Assembly: GCA_964487155.1 (NCBI GenBank)
Contig: CAZAQB010000013.1
Span: 1 to 39,716 of the forward strand
Direction: 5' to 3'
From: CAZAQB01 sp964487155
Lineage (GTDB): Bacteria; Pseudomonadota; Gammaproteobacteria; Nitrococcales; Nitrococcaceae
Length of the DNA: 39,716 bases
Translations under genes and position numbers: made by a program
In this document: piece by piece, positions 9,515-17,270 of the stretch
How positions within the stretch are numbered: position 1 is the stretch's first letter
Layout: each line of letters starts with the position of its first letter
The notes under the pieces: model-generated
Databases searched by the model: none
The model's input: only the letters and a program-made list of their open reading frames with translations
Told to the model about the DNA's origin: nothing

Positions 9515-11086
9515 CTACTCCTCAGCCACGCGATGGGAAGGCTCGCGCAGGTGAGCGGGCCGCAGGCCCAGCAGCCAGAGCACGCCCAGGTAGACGGCCG
9601 CCCCCCCGGCCAGCGCCCCCGCCAGCCAGGCGATGCGCAGCGGCGCGCCGACGGCAATCCAGTGGGCCGTGGCCGTGCCCGGCAGGTAGAGGACCGCCCC
9701 CATGGCCAGGGTGGCCGTCCCCGCCTGGCGCCACAGCCGCCCCCAGCCGGGCTCCGGCCGGTACACGCCCCGACGCCGCAGCCCGCGCCACAGCATGGCG
9801 GCGTTGGCAGCGGCCGCGACGGCGGTGGCGCCGGCCAGGGCCGCGTGGCCGACACCGGTATCCAGCAGCAGGACCACACCGAGTGTGCTGAGGATCATGT
9901 TCAGCCCCATGGAGGCGGCGGCGCACTTGACCGGGGTGCGGGTGTCCTGGCGGGCGAAGAAGCCCGGGGCGAGCACCTTCACCAGCATGAAGCCGGCCAG
10001 GCCGAAAGAGTAGGCGGCCAGGCTCAACCGGGCGGCATAGACGTCGGACGCGGCGAAGGCTCCGTACTGGAACAGGGTTGCCAGGATCGGGCCGGACAGC
10101 ATCACCAGGCCCACCGTGGACGGCAGCACGATGAGCAGCGCCAGGCGCAGCGCCCAATCCAGGGTGTGACTGAACTCGGCAACCGACGCACCGGCGTGGT
10201 GGCGGGACAGCCGGGGCAGGATCACCGTGCCCAGGGCGACGCCGAAGACCCCCAGGGGCAGCTCCACCAGCCGGTCCGAGAAGTACAGCCAGCTCACGCT
10301 GCCGGCCATCAGAAAGGACGCCAGCACGGTATCCACCAGCAGGTTGATCTGAGCCACGGAGGAGCCGAACACCGCCGGGCCCATCAGCACCAGCACCCGC
10401 CGCACCCCGGGGTGACGCCAGTCGACCCGGGGCCAGGCCAGCAGCCCCCGGCGAGCCAGAAACGGCAGCTGCAGCAGCAGTTGCAGGATGCCGGCGACAA
10501 ACACCGCCAGAGCCAGGGCCAGGATGTCCGGCTCCACCCAGTGCACCGGCCCCAGGGCCGCGCCGATCAGGCACAGGTTGAGCAGCACCGGCGCCAGGGC
10601 CGGCGGCCCGAACGAGCCGTAGGTGTTGAGCACCGCCCCGGCCGCCGCCGTGAGCGAGATCAGCAGCAGGTAGGGGAACGTCCAGCGCAGCATCTCGGCG
10701 GCCAGGCCGAAACGCTCCGGCTCGTCCACAAAGCCGGGGGCGAACACGGTGACCAGCGAGGGCGCGAACACCACCCCCAGCACGGTCAGCACGCCCAGCA
10801 CCAGGGCCAGGTTACCGATCACCCGCGCCGCCAGGTCGCGCACCTCCGCGTGACTGCCCTCCTGGCGTTGGGCGCTCAGCACCGGCACGAAGGCGTGGGC
10901 GAAAGCCCCCTCCGCGAACAGTCGGCGCATGAAGTTGGGGATCTTGAAGGCCACGAAGAAGGCGTCCGCCGCCGGCGACGGCCCGAACACGGCGCCGATC
11001 ACGACGTCCCGGGCCAGCCCCAGCACCCGGGAGACCATGGTGAACGAGCCGAAAGTGAGCACGCCGCGCAGCAGGCGGTTGGTCAA
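9515..11086 (-). CDS. murJ: Lipid II flippase MurJ (MviN)
   Basis: MurJ flips lipid II across the inner membrane for peptidoglycan synthesis. The protein is almost wholly hydrophobic helices (13-14 expected). It has the family's N-terminal pattern SRVLGLARDVVIGAVFG, then ADAFFVAFKIPNFMRRLFAEGAFAHAFVPV. I prefer a TTG start at 11086 (523 residues, MTNRLLRGVLTFGSFTMVSRVLG). GGGAGAG lies 5 nt upstream and the result matches the usual MurJ N-terminus. An in-frame extension to 11149 would add 21 polar residues of low plausibility. It is divergent from rpsT and upstream of ribF, a common gammaproteobacterial arrangement. Confidence 0.95.
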   Translation of the reverse strand: MTNRLLRGVLTFGSFTMVSRVLGLARDVVIGAVFGPSPAADAFFVAFKIPNFMRRLFAEGAFAHAFVPVLSAQRQEGSHAEVRDLAARVIGNLALVLGVLTVLGVVFAPSLVTVFAPGFVDEPERFGLAAEMLRWTFPYLLLISLTAAAGAVLNTYGSFGPPALAPVLLNLCLIGAALGPVHWVEPDILALALAVFVAGILQLLLQLPFLARRGLLAWPRVDWRHPGVRRVLVLMGPAVFGSSVAQINLLVDTVLASFLMAGSVSWLYFSDRLVELPLGVFGVALGTVILPRLSRHHAGASVAEFSHTLDWALRLALLIVLPSTVGLVMLSGPILATLFQYGAFAASDVYAARLSLAAYSFGLAGFMLVKVLAPGFFARQDTRTPVKCAAASMGLNMILSTLGVVLLLDTGVGHAALAGATAVAAAANAAMLWRGLRRRGVYRPEPGWGRLWRQAGTATLAMGAVLYLPGTATAHWIAVGAPLRIAWLAGALAGGAAVYLGVLWLLGLRPAHLREPSHRVAEE

Positions 11087-11188
11087 GATGGCTCTCCCGA
11101 GAGCAGTGGAATCGGCGGATGGTAGCGGACCGGTGCGCCCTGCCGGCACCCCCGCGCTGCGCGGGGCCCGCCGAGCGCATCCTCCCAG

Positions 11189-11217
11189 TTGACAGTTCCC
11201 CGGCAGATCCGCATATT
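11189..11217 (+). promoter_or_regulatory. Probable sigma-70 promoter of rpsT
   Basis: A perfect -35 TTGACA (11189-11194) is followed after 17 bp by CATATT (11212-11217), or after 19 bp by TATTAG. It lies in the 175-bp murJ/rpsT divergent region, about 45 bp before the rpsT start. The same region contains an uninterpreted CCCCGCG/CGCGGGG hairpin at 11150-11166. Confidence 0.6.
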
Positions 11218-11261
11218 AGCGGGCTTTCCGGAACCGCCCATAGATCTCAGGAGTCGGCACT

Positions 11262-11528
11262 TTGGCCAACATCGCCTCAGCCAAGAAGCGCGCCCGCCAG
11301 GCGGAGCAGCGCCGCCGCCATAACCAGGCCCAGCGCTCCATGCTGCGCACCCAGGTGAAGAAGGTGCACACCGCCATCGAGTCCGGCGACAAGGCCGCGG
11401 CGGAGCAGGCCTTGCGCACCGCCATGCCGGTGATCGACAGCATGGCCGGCAAGGGGTTGATTCACCGCAACAAGGCCGCCCGACACAAGAGCCGGCTGGC
11501 CCAGCACATCCGCGCGCTGGAGGCCTGA
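11262..11528 (+). CDS. rpsT: 30S ribosomal protein S20
   Basis: This is an 88-residue basic protein with the S20 pattern MANIASAKKRARQAEQRRRHNQAQRSMLRTQVKK and a C-terminal RNKAARHKSRLAQHI. It binds 16S rRNA in the body of the 30S subunit. Translation starts at TTG with AGGAG at 11249-11253, 8 nt upstream. A UUG start is also used by E. coli rpsT, where it contributes to autogenous control by S20; I infer the same may hold here. Its stop faces proB across 23 bp, which contain a GC-rich inverted repeat but no T-run. Confidence 0.97.
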   Translation: MANIASAKKRARQAEQRRRHNQAQRSMLRTQVKKVHTAIESGDKAAAEQALRTAMPVIDSMAGKGLIHRNKAARHKSRLAQHIRALEA

Positions 11529-11551
11529 TCGGCAGCGCCCGCCGGGGCGCC

Positions 11552-12676
11552 CTACCCCGTCAGCACCAGGTTGTCCCGGTGGATGAGCTCCGGCTCGTCC
11601 ACGTAGCCCAATAACTCCCCGATGCGGCTGGAGGGCTGGCCCTTGATGCGCTCGGCTTCTGCCGCGCTGTAGTTCACCAGCCCGCGCGCCACCTCCCGCC
11701 CGTCGGGCGTCAGACAGGCCACCATCTCGCCGCGCACGAACTGCCCTTCCACCCGGCTCACCCCCACCGGCAGCAGGCTGCGGCCGGCCTCCCAGAGAAC
11801 CCGCACCGCCCCCTCGTCCAGCCACAACCGGCCCCGCACCTGCAGCTGCCCCGCCAGCCAGCGCTTGCGCGCCGCCAGGGGCTCGCGGGCCGGCCGCAGG
11901 CGGGTTCCCAACGCCTCCCCCGTGTGGAGCCGGGACAGCACCCCCGGTTCACGGCCTGAGGCGATCACCGTCGCCGCCCCGGAGCGGGCCGCCCGGGCGG
12001 CGGCCAGAACCTTGGCCCGCATGCCGCCGCTGCCCAGCACCCCAGGCGCATCGGAGCACAACGCCAGCAGCTTCGGGTCGTCGGCCGTGGCTTCCCTCAC
12101 CAGCTGCGCCCCGGGCGACTGGCGCGGATCGGCATCGAACAGGCCCTGCTGATCGGTGAGGATGACCAGCAGCTCCGCCTCCAGCAGGTTGGTTACCAGG
12201 GCGGCCAGGGTGTCGTTGTCGCCGAAGCGGATTTCCTCCGCAGCGACGGTGTCGTTCTCGTTGATCACCGGCACCACGCCGAGGCGCAGCAGCTCGCGCA
12301 GGGTGCTGCGGGCATTCAGGTAGCGGCGCCGGTCGGCCAGATCCTCGTGAGTGAGCAGAACCTGGGCGGTATGGCGGCCGAAGCGCTGAAACTCGGACTC
12401 GTAGGCCTGCACCAGGCCCATCTGGCCCACCGCCGCCGCCGCCTGCAGCCGGTAGAGCTCGTGCGGCCGGCGCGTCCAGCCCAGGCGCTGGCGGCCCTCG
12501 GCCACCGAGCCGGAGGACACCAGCACTACCTGCAGGCCGGCGTCGCACAGCGCCGCGATCTGCTCCACCCAGTCACGGATGCGGTCCCGGTCCAGGCCCT
12601 GGCCGTCGCGGGTCACCAGGGCGCTGCCCACCTTCACCACCCAGCGCCGGGGTGGGCCCCCCGCTTCAGTCGCCAT
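11552..12676 (-). CDS. proB: Glutamate 5-kinase
   Basis: ProB phosphorylates glutamate in the first step of proline synthesis. The amino-acid-kinase domain shows WVVKVGSALVT near the start, VLVSSGSVAEGR, and NENDTVAAEEIRFGDNDTLAA. A C-terminal PUA domain follows from about residue 275. I chose the ATG at 12676 (374 residues, MATEAGGPPRRWVVKVGS). It has GGAG 7 nt upstream and overlaps the obgE stop by 11 bp, which suggests coupling. An upstream start at 12766 would add 30 residues that lie within obgE. The obgE-proB pair is conserved in gammaproteobacteria. Confidence 0.96.
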   Translation of the reverse strand: MATEAGGPPRRWVVKVGSALVTRDGQGLDRDRIRDWVEQIAALCDAGLQVVLVSSGSVAEGRQRLGWTRRPHELYRLQAAAAVGQMGLVQAYESEFQRFGRHTAQVLLTHEDLADRRRYLNARSTLRELLRLGVVPVINENDTVAAEEIRFGDNDTLAALVTNLLEAELLVILTDQQGLFDADPRQSPGAQLVREATADDPKLLALCSDAPGVLGSGGMRAKVLAAARAARSGAATVIASGREPGVLSRLHTGEALGTRLRPAREPLAARKRWLAGQLQVRGRLWLDEGAVRVLWEAGRSLLPVGVSRVEGQFVRGEMVACLTPDGREVARGLVNYSAAEAERIKGQPSSRIGELLGYVDEPELIHRDNLVLTG

Positions 12677-13700
12677 CGGCCGGCTCCATCGCCAGAGACT
12701 CCAGGCGCGACATGATGCGCTGGCAAAGGGTCTCGGTGCCGTTGCCGGCCAGCGCGGAAACTGCAAACACCGGCCCGCACCAGCCCAGCCGTTGCACCAG
12801 CTCGGCCACCCGCTGCTCGCGTCCGTCCGCCGGCACCAAGTCCATCTTGTTCACCACCAGCCAGCGTTCCCGGGAGGCCAGCTCGGGGCTGAAGCGGGCC
12901 AGCTCGGCGGCCACCACCGCCACGTCGTCGGCGGGGTCCCGGTCCGGCTCCACGGGCGCCACATCCACCAGATGCAGCAGCAGCCGGGTGCGTTCCAGGT
13001 GCTTGAGGAAGCGGATCCCCAGGCCGTGGCCGTCGGCGGCCCCCTCCACCAGCCCGGGAATATCGGCCACCACGAAGCTGCGGTCGGCCTCCACCCGCAC
13101 CACACCCAGATGGGGGTGCAGGGTGGTGAAGGGATAGTCCGCGACCCGGGGCCGGGCCGCCGAGATGGCTCGGATCAGGCTCGACTTGCCGGCATTGGGC
13201 AGTCCCACCAGGCCGACGTCGGCCAGCACCTGCAGCTCCAGGGCCAGGCGCCGGTGCTCGCCCGGGGTGCCAAGCGTTGCCCTGCGGGGCGCCCGATTGG
13301 TGGAACTCTTGAAATGAACATTGCCGAGCCCGCCCTGGCCGCCGGCCGCCACCAGCAGGCGCTCGCCAGGGGCGGTCAGATCGCCCAGAACCTCGCCGGT
13401 ATCCAGGTCGTTCACCACCGTCCCCACCGGCACCGGGATTGCCACGTCGGCACCGCTGGCCCCGGTCATCTCCCGGCCCATGCCGTTTTGTCCCCGCTTG
13501 GCCCGGAAGCGCCGGGTGTGGCGAAAGTCGGCCAGGGTGTTGAGGCCGGAGTCGGCCACCAGCACCACACTGCCCCCCCGGCCACCGTCACCGCCGTTGG
13601 GGCCACCCCGGGGGATGAACTTCTCCCGCCGGAAGCTCACGCAGCCGTCGCCGCCATCACCGGCGATGACTTCAATGCTGGCTTCGTCAACGAATTTCAC
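12666..13700 (-). CDS. obgE: Obg-family ribosome assembly GTPase (ObgE/CgtA)
   Basis: This essential GTPase acts in 50S assembly and stress signalling. An N-terminal glycine-rich Obg fold (EVIAGDGGDGCVSFRREKFIPRGGPNGGDGG) is followed by a G domain with GLPNAGKSS, DIPGLVEG and NKMD. I chose the GTG at 13700 (344 residues, beginning VKFVDEAS), which fits the family start MKFVDEA. No convincing ribosome binding site precedes it. An ATG at 13769 would add 23 residues that run through the tRNA-like repeat. The usual upstream genes rplU-rpmA are not here; 45 bp upstream lies the decayed tRNA-Pro fragment. How obgE-proB is transcribed at this position is unclear. Confidence 0.95.
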   Translation of the reverse strand: MKFVDEASIEVIAGDGGDGCVSFRREKFIPRGGPNGGDGGRGGSVVLVADSGLNTLADFRHTRRFRAKRGQNGMGREMTGASGADVAIPVPVGTVVNDLDTGEVLGDLTAPGERLLVAAGGQGGLGNVHFKSSTNRAPRRATLGTPGEHRRLALELQVLADVGLVGLPNAGKSSLIRAISAARPRVADYPFTTLHPHLGVVRVEADRSFVVADIPGLVEGAADGHGLGIRFLKHLERTRLLLHLVDVAPVEPDRDPADDVAVVAAELARFSPELASRERWLVVNKMDLVPADGREQRVAELVQRLGWCGPVFAVSALAGNGTETLCQRIMSRLESLAMEPADGD

Positions 13701-13744
13701 TGGCGGACTCGCACAGGCAACACCGGCGGGTGGGGCCTTCCAGC

Positions 13745-13825
13745 CCAACGCGAAATGGCCCGGGGGCATGCCACTCCGGGCCGTGGACTCTGGCTGGGGT
13801 GAGAGGGGTCAAACCTCCGACCACC
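13745..13825 (-). repeat. Left copy of flanking repeat: decayed tRNA-Pro 3' half plus terminator
   Basis: Bases 13791-13825 read, on the minus strand, as the T-arm, acceptor strand and CCA of a tRNA-Pro. Bases 13745-13790 match the terminator that follows the intact tRNA-Pro at 31932-32008. Alignment by eye with 31883-31966 gives about a dozen mismatches and one 3-base gap. The match stops at the start of the T-arm, so no complete tRNA is present. The orientation is the same as the intact gene, as expected for an attachment-site remnant or a decayed duplicate. The terminator stem is damaged. Confidence 0.75.
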
Positions 13826-14124
13826 GACAACGGCATGACCGACCGAAAGCACGCAATACTATGACGGGCGGTGGGTTCCTGCAACGGAGGCGGACAATCG
13901 CGACGGCTACTCCGTGCCCGCAGGAGTCGTTTCCACGTTGCTGGCCGCGGACGCCCAGGCCCCGCTGCGGGAGGCCCGCCCCCGGGGCGATCAGGCACCT
14001 AAGGTTCCCACGGTTCCGACAGCGCAACGCCTGGGCGCACGGCCGCCGCCGCGACCCTCTGAAGCCGGAACATCCTTGAGCCGCCGCCCACTCGTCTCCG
14101 TCAGGGGTGGGGCTGGACGGAACA
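13826..14124. other. Non-coding stretch between the tRNA remnant and the first Zur-box
   Basis: About 300 bp without a convincing gene. Short frames exist, including a plus-strand one around 13870-14080 that reads through GYSVPAGVVSTLLAADAQ. None has a good start, ribosome binding site or recognisable motif. It may hold decayed coding sequence next to the island boundary. Confidence 0.4.
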
Positions 14125-14142
14125 GTTATGTTATAACATAAC
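14125..14142. promoter_or_regulatory. Zur-box-like operator upstream of the COG0523 gene cluster
   Basis: GTTATGTTATAACATAAC is a perfect 18-bp palindrome in a GC-rich region. It matches the form of gammaproteobacterial Zur operators (core GTTATAnTATAAC-like, ATGTTATAACAT centre). It contains a TATAAC that could serve as a -10 box, so Zur binding would block transcription. It lies 161 bp before the first COG0523 gene, and a zur gene lies in the same locus. Identification as a Zur site is by pattern and context. Confidence 0.85.
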
Positions 14143-14205
14143 ATCTTCGCAGCGCGGTTCAGGCGGCCGAGCCGACCGACTGGCGCTTCCGAGGGAGACC
14201 CGCAA

Positions 14206-14220
14206 CCCCGAAATTCGGGG
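14206..14220. repeat. 15-bp palindrome in the leader of the COG0523 gene
   Basis: CCCCGAAATTCGGGG: 7-bp arms around one base. It lies in the 5' leader between the Zur-box and the first GTPase gene, just before a 24-codon open frame (14226-14300) whose stop lies 3 bp before the GTPase start. It could form an RNA hairpin or bind a protein. No function is assigned. Confidence 0.4.
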
Positions 14221-14303
14221 CTTGCATGAGATCGTCCACATCCGAGGCGACCGCTGCAGGCGTGGACCACGCCCCGGATGACGATGCCAACCGGAGTTGA
14301 GAC

Positions 14304-15386
14304 GTGACTGGCGAAGGCGCGCGCAACCGCATCCCCGTCGCCGTGCTGACCGGCTTTCTCGGCAGCGGCAAGACCACGGTGCTCCGCCACCTTGCGCGCA
14401 ACGGCGGGCTTGACCGGACGCTGGTGCTGGTCAACGAGTTCGGGGAAGTCGGACTCGACCACCAGCTGCTGGCGCGCATCGACGACGACACCCTGGTCGC
14501 CCTCGACGCCGGCTGCATCTGCTGCACGATTCGCAGCGACCTCGCCCGCACCCTGGCCGCCGCCCCCGGCCGCTACGCCCGGGGCGGCAAACGCTGGTTC
14601 GATCAGGTGATCATCGAGACCACCGGGCTTGCCGACCCCGCGCCGATCCTGCAGACCCTCCTGGCGGAGCCCGCGCTCGCCCCTCGCTACACCCTGGCGC
14701 GTGTGCTGACGACCGTGGACGCGATCCTCGGCGCGGCCACCCTCGCCCAGCACCCGGAGGCCCTCAAGCAGGTGGGGGTTTGCGACCGTGTGCTGCTCAC
14801 TAAGACCGATCTCGTCGACGACGCCGCCGTCGAGCGGCTCCACAGCGAACTCGGGGAGCTGGCTCCAGCTGCCCCGGTGAGCCCGGTCCGCGACGGCGCG
14901 GCCGAGGCGCACTGGTTCTTCGCGGGCGGCCCCTGGCTGCTCGAGGGCAGGCACCCGGATGTTGAGGCATGGCTCGCCCTTGATGACCTTCAGCACGCTT
15001 CCCGGGCGGGCCCGCACACCGCTCACCGGCATGATCGCAACCGCCATGGCCAGATCACGGCGACCTGTCTGACGTTCGAGGAGCCGATCGAGGCTGCGGT
15101 CCTCGAACGATGCTTCGAGGCGTTGATGCTGCTGCGCGGCGCCGACCTGCTGCGCATCAAGGGCATTGTCAATGTCCGCGGGCTCGACCGGCCCGTCGCG
15201 GTTCATGGCGTCCAGCACGTGTTCCATCCGCCGGAGCTGCTGGAGGCCTGGCCAGGTGCAGAGCGCCGCACCCGCATCGTGCTCATCACGCGCCAGCTCG
15301 ACCACGACATGCTTCGCGACTACTTCGCGGGCTTCGGTCTCGTGGCAGTTCCTGAGCCCTTCGCACGGAAGCACGCCCATGGATGA
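14304..15386 (+). CDS. COG0523-family GTPase, putative zinc metallochaperone (copy 1)
   Basis: This is a 360-residue CobW/YjiA/ZigA-family protein. These GTPases deliver metal to client enzymes; many Zur-regulated members are linked to zinc allocation under starvation. Walker A is GFLGSGKT (17-24), the invariant CxCC metal motif is C71-I-C73-C74, and the guanine-specificity motif is TKTD (166-169). A His-rich linker, HTAHRHDRNRHG, lies at 238-249 before the C-terminal CobW_C domain (ITATCLTFEEPI...LLRIKGIVNV). It starts at GTG with GGAG 7 nt upstream. It is the first gene after the Zur-box and overlaps the next small gene by 8 bp. Its client cannot be told from sequence. Confidence 0.93.
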   Translation: MTGEGARNRIPVAVLTGFLGSGKTTVLRHLARNGGLDRTLVLVNEFGEVGLDHQLLARIDDDTLVALDAGCICCTIRSDLARTLAAAPGRYARGGKRWFDQVIIETTGLADPAPILQTLLAEPALAPRYTLARVLTTVDAILGAATLAQHPEALKQVGVCDRVLLTKTDLVDDAAVERLHSELGELAPAAPVSPVRDGAAEAHWFFAGGPWLLEGRHPDVEAWLALDDLQHASRAGPHTAHRHDRNRHGQITATCLTFEEPIEAAVLERCFEALMLLRGADLLRIKGIVNVRGLDRPVAVHGVQHVFHPPELLEAWPGAERRTRIVLITRQLDHDMLRDYFAGFGLVAVPEPFARKHAHG

Positions 15387-15597
15387 GCTGTTGCCCTCCA
15401 GCTACGAATCCTGGCGCCACTGCATCGAGGTGAGCTGCGGGCTGCGGCTCACGGCGCCCTGGATCGAGCAGCGCATCGCCACCCTGGAGGACGAACGGGA
15501 TCACCACACGGCCCGCTTCATCGAACTCTGGGGCGCCGATCACCACGCGCGGGTGCTCGCCTGGTTCCGGCGGGCCCTGCGGGAGGCGCGCCAATGA
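15379..15597 (+). CDS. Small protein of unknown function, coupled to COG0523 gene
   Basis: A 72-residue protein, MDELLPSSYESWRHCIEV..., that I cannot assign to a named family. It starts at an ATG inside the end of the upstream GTPase gene (ATGGATGA overlap), implying translational coupling. It contains a CIEVSC pair near residues 15-20 and two His-His pairs (DHHTARF and ADHHARV), so metal binding is conceivable. It looks mostly helical and lacks a signal peptide. The position in a Zur-linked operon suggests a role alongside the GTPase. That is inference only. Confidence 0.7.
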   Translation: MDELLPSSYESWRHCIEVSCGLRLTAPWIEQRIATLEDERDHHTARFIELWGADHHARVLAWFRRALREARQ

Positions 15598-15797
15598 CTG
15601 TCGCGCACATCACGCCGCACCCGGCGAGGGCCGCGGCCCTGCCCAGCATGCGCCGGGTCCTCCATGTCGGCACTACCTGCCGGCACCGCGAGCATGCGGC
15701 AGGACCCCGCGAAGCATCGGCCCGGCTGTTACGGCCGCATCGATACCCCGGCACCGCCGGTGACGCCGCGCAGGCCATCCGCGCCGGTGCGGGGTAG
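15594..15797 (+). CDS. Possible small Arg/His-rich ORF, doubtful
   Basis: A 67-codon frame begins at an ATGA overlap with the previous gene and has a GGGAGG-like sequence upstream, so coupling is possible. The product (MTVAHITPHPARAAAL..., CRHREH) is rich in Arg, Ala and His and has no recognisable domain. It may be a real small protein, a decayed gene or chance. Bases 15798-15926 after it carry no further gene. Confidence 0.3.
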   Translation: MTVAHITPHPARAAALPSMRRVLHVGTTCRHREHAAGPREASARLLRPHRYPGTAGDAAQAIRAGAG

Positions 15798-15926
15798 TGC
15801 CGCTCGTTGAGGTGTGCGGGTCAGGGCCGGGCCCAGCGCCGCTCGCTGGATCTGGCGCTGTCCTGAGCGCCGAGTCGAGCAAACCAATCGCCCAAGCGCG
15901 GCAACACACGAGCAGGAGATGAACCC

Positions 15927-17270
15927 ATGGCCGCTCCCAGACGCATCCCCGTCACGATCCTCACCGGATTCCTCGGCTCGGGAAAGACGACGCTGCTCAA
16001 CCGCATCCTCGGCGAGAAACACGGCAAGCGCATCGCCGTGATCGAGAACGAGTACGGTGAGATCGGCATCGACAACGCCCTCGTGGTCCAGGCCGACGAG
16101 GAAATCTTCGAGATGTCCAATGGCTGCATCTGTTGCACGGTCCGCGGCGATCTCATCCGTGTACTCGGCAACCTCATGAAACGCCGGGACCGGTTCGACT
16201 ATGTGGTGGTGGAGACTACCGGCCTCGCGGATCCGGGGCCGGTGGCGCAGACCTTTTTCATGGACGACGAGATCCGGGAGGAATTCGCCCTGGACGGCAT
16301 CGTCACGCTGGTCGACGCCGTGCACATCCAGCAGCAGCTCGGACGCAGCACGGAGAGCACGGAACAGATCGCCTTCGCCGACGTAATTCTCCTTAACAAA
16401 TCGGACCTGGTGGCGCCGGAGCGGCTCGACGCCCTCGAGGCTCGGATCCGCGATATGAACCGGATGGCGCGCATCCTGCGCAGCGAGCATGCCGCGGTGC
16501 CGGTGGAGACCGTGCTCGGTCTGTCAGCCTTCGACCTGGAACAGGCGCTTGTGCGGCGGCCGACTTTCCTGGAGCCCGAGTACCCCTTCGAATGGACCGG
16601 CGTCTACGCGCTGCCGGCCGGGCGCACGACGCTGGAGCTCGCCGAGGGTCCGGACCCGGCCATGTCGCTGGTGGCCGCCACCGACCCCGAGCCGGACGAT
16701 GCCGGCCTGCGCGAGGCGGCGGAGTGGTGCGTGCGGCGCTACGCGGAGGATCCCGTGCACATCGCTCCCGGTGAGGACATCCCCCTCGGCACCCATGCCC
16801 GACTCCAGCTCCCCGGTGCGGGCCGCAAACGCTTCTTTCTCCACAGTGCCAACCCTGTGCGGGTCGGTCTCTACACCCAGCACACCGCCCAGGAGTTCGA
16901 CCTGCGCCTGCGTGCGGGCGATCAGGAACTCGTGCCGATCACCGAGCGCACCTGGGTGCCAGAGCACGAACACGACGACAGCGTGCGCTCCATCTGCATC
17001 GAGCACGACGGCGACGTGGACATCGAGGCCGTCAACCGCTGGCTCGGCGCCCTGCTCCGGGAAAGAGGCGTCGATCTGTTCCGCATGAAGGGATTCCTGA
17101 GCCTCGCCGACGATCCGCGGCGTTTCGTTCTGCAGGGCGTGCACATGCTGCTGGACAGCCAACCCGACCGGCCCTGGGGCGACGAGCCGCGCCGCAACCA
17201 GCTGGTTTTCATCGGCCGCAACCTGGACGAAGCGGCCATGCGCAGCGGCTTCGAGGCCTGCCTGGCATGA
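15927..17270 (+). CDS. COG0523-family GTPase, putative zinc metallochaperone (copy 2, long form)
   Basis: A 447-residue CobW-family GTPase, longer than copy 1. Walker A GFLGSGKT is at 14-21, CxCC is C67-I-C69-C70, and NKSD lies near residue 157. Between the G domain and the CobW_C domain is an extra segment beginning EPEYPFEWTGVYALPAG. A His cluster (HEHDDS) lies near residue 347, before the C-terminal domain that ends in RRNQLVFIGRNLDEAAM. The start is the ATG at 15927 with AGGAG about 9 nt upstream. Its last four bases are the ATGA start of the WD40 gene. It is distinct in length and insert from the two other COG0523 proteins here, so it is not a recent duplicate. Confidence 0.93.
   Translation: MAAPRRIPVTILTGFLGSGKTTLLNRILGEKHGKRIAVIENEYGEIGIDNALVVQADEEIFEMSNGCICCTVRGDLIRVLGNLMKRRDRFDYVVVETTGLADPGPVAQTFFMDDEIREEFALDGIVTLVDAVHIQQQLGRSTESTEQIAFADVILLNKSDLVAPERLDALEARIRDMNRMARILRSEHAAVPVETVLGLSAFDLEQALVRRPTFLEPEYPFEWTGVYALPAGRTTLELAEGPDPAMSLVAATDPEPDDAGLREAAEWCVRRYAEDPVHIAPGEDIPLGTHARLQLPGAGRKRFFLHSANPVRVGLYTQHTAQEFDLRLRAGDQELVPITERTWVPEHEHDDSVRSICIEHDGDVDIEAVNRWLGALLRERGVDLFRMKGFLSLADDPRRFVLQGVHMLLDSQPDRPWGDEPRRNQLVFIGRNLDEAAMRSGFEACLA

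Noticed and set aside
13809..15380. 523-codon minus-strand frame across the first COG0523 gene
   Set aside because: No ribosome binding site or domain; it runs through the Zur-box and the tRNA-like remnant while the plus strand encodes an intact GTPase.
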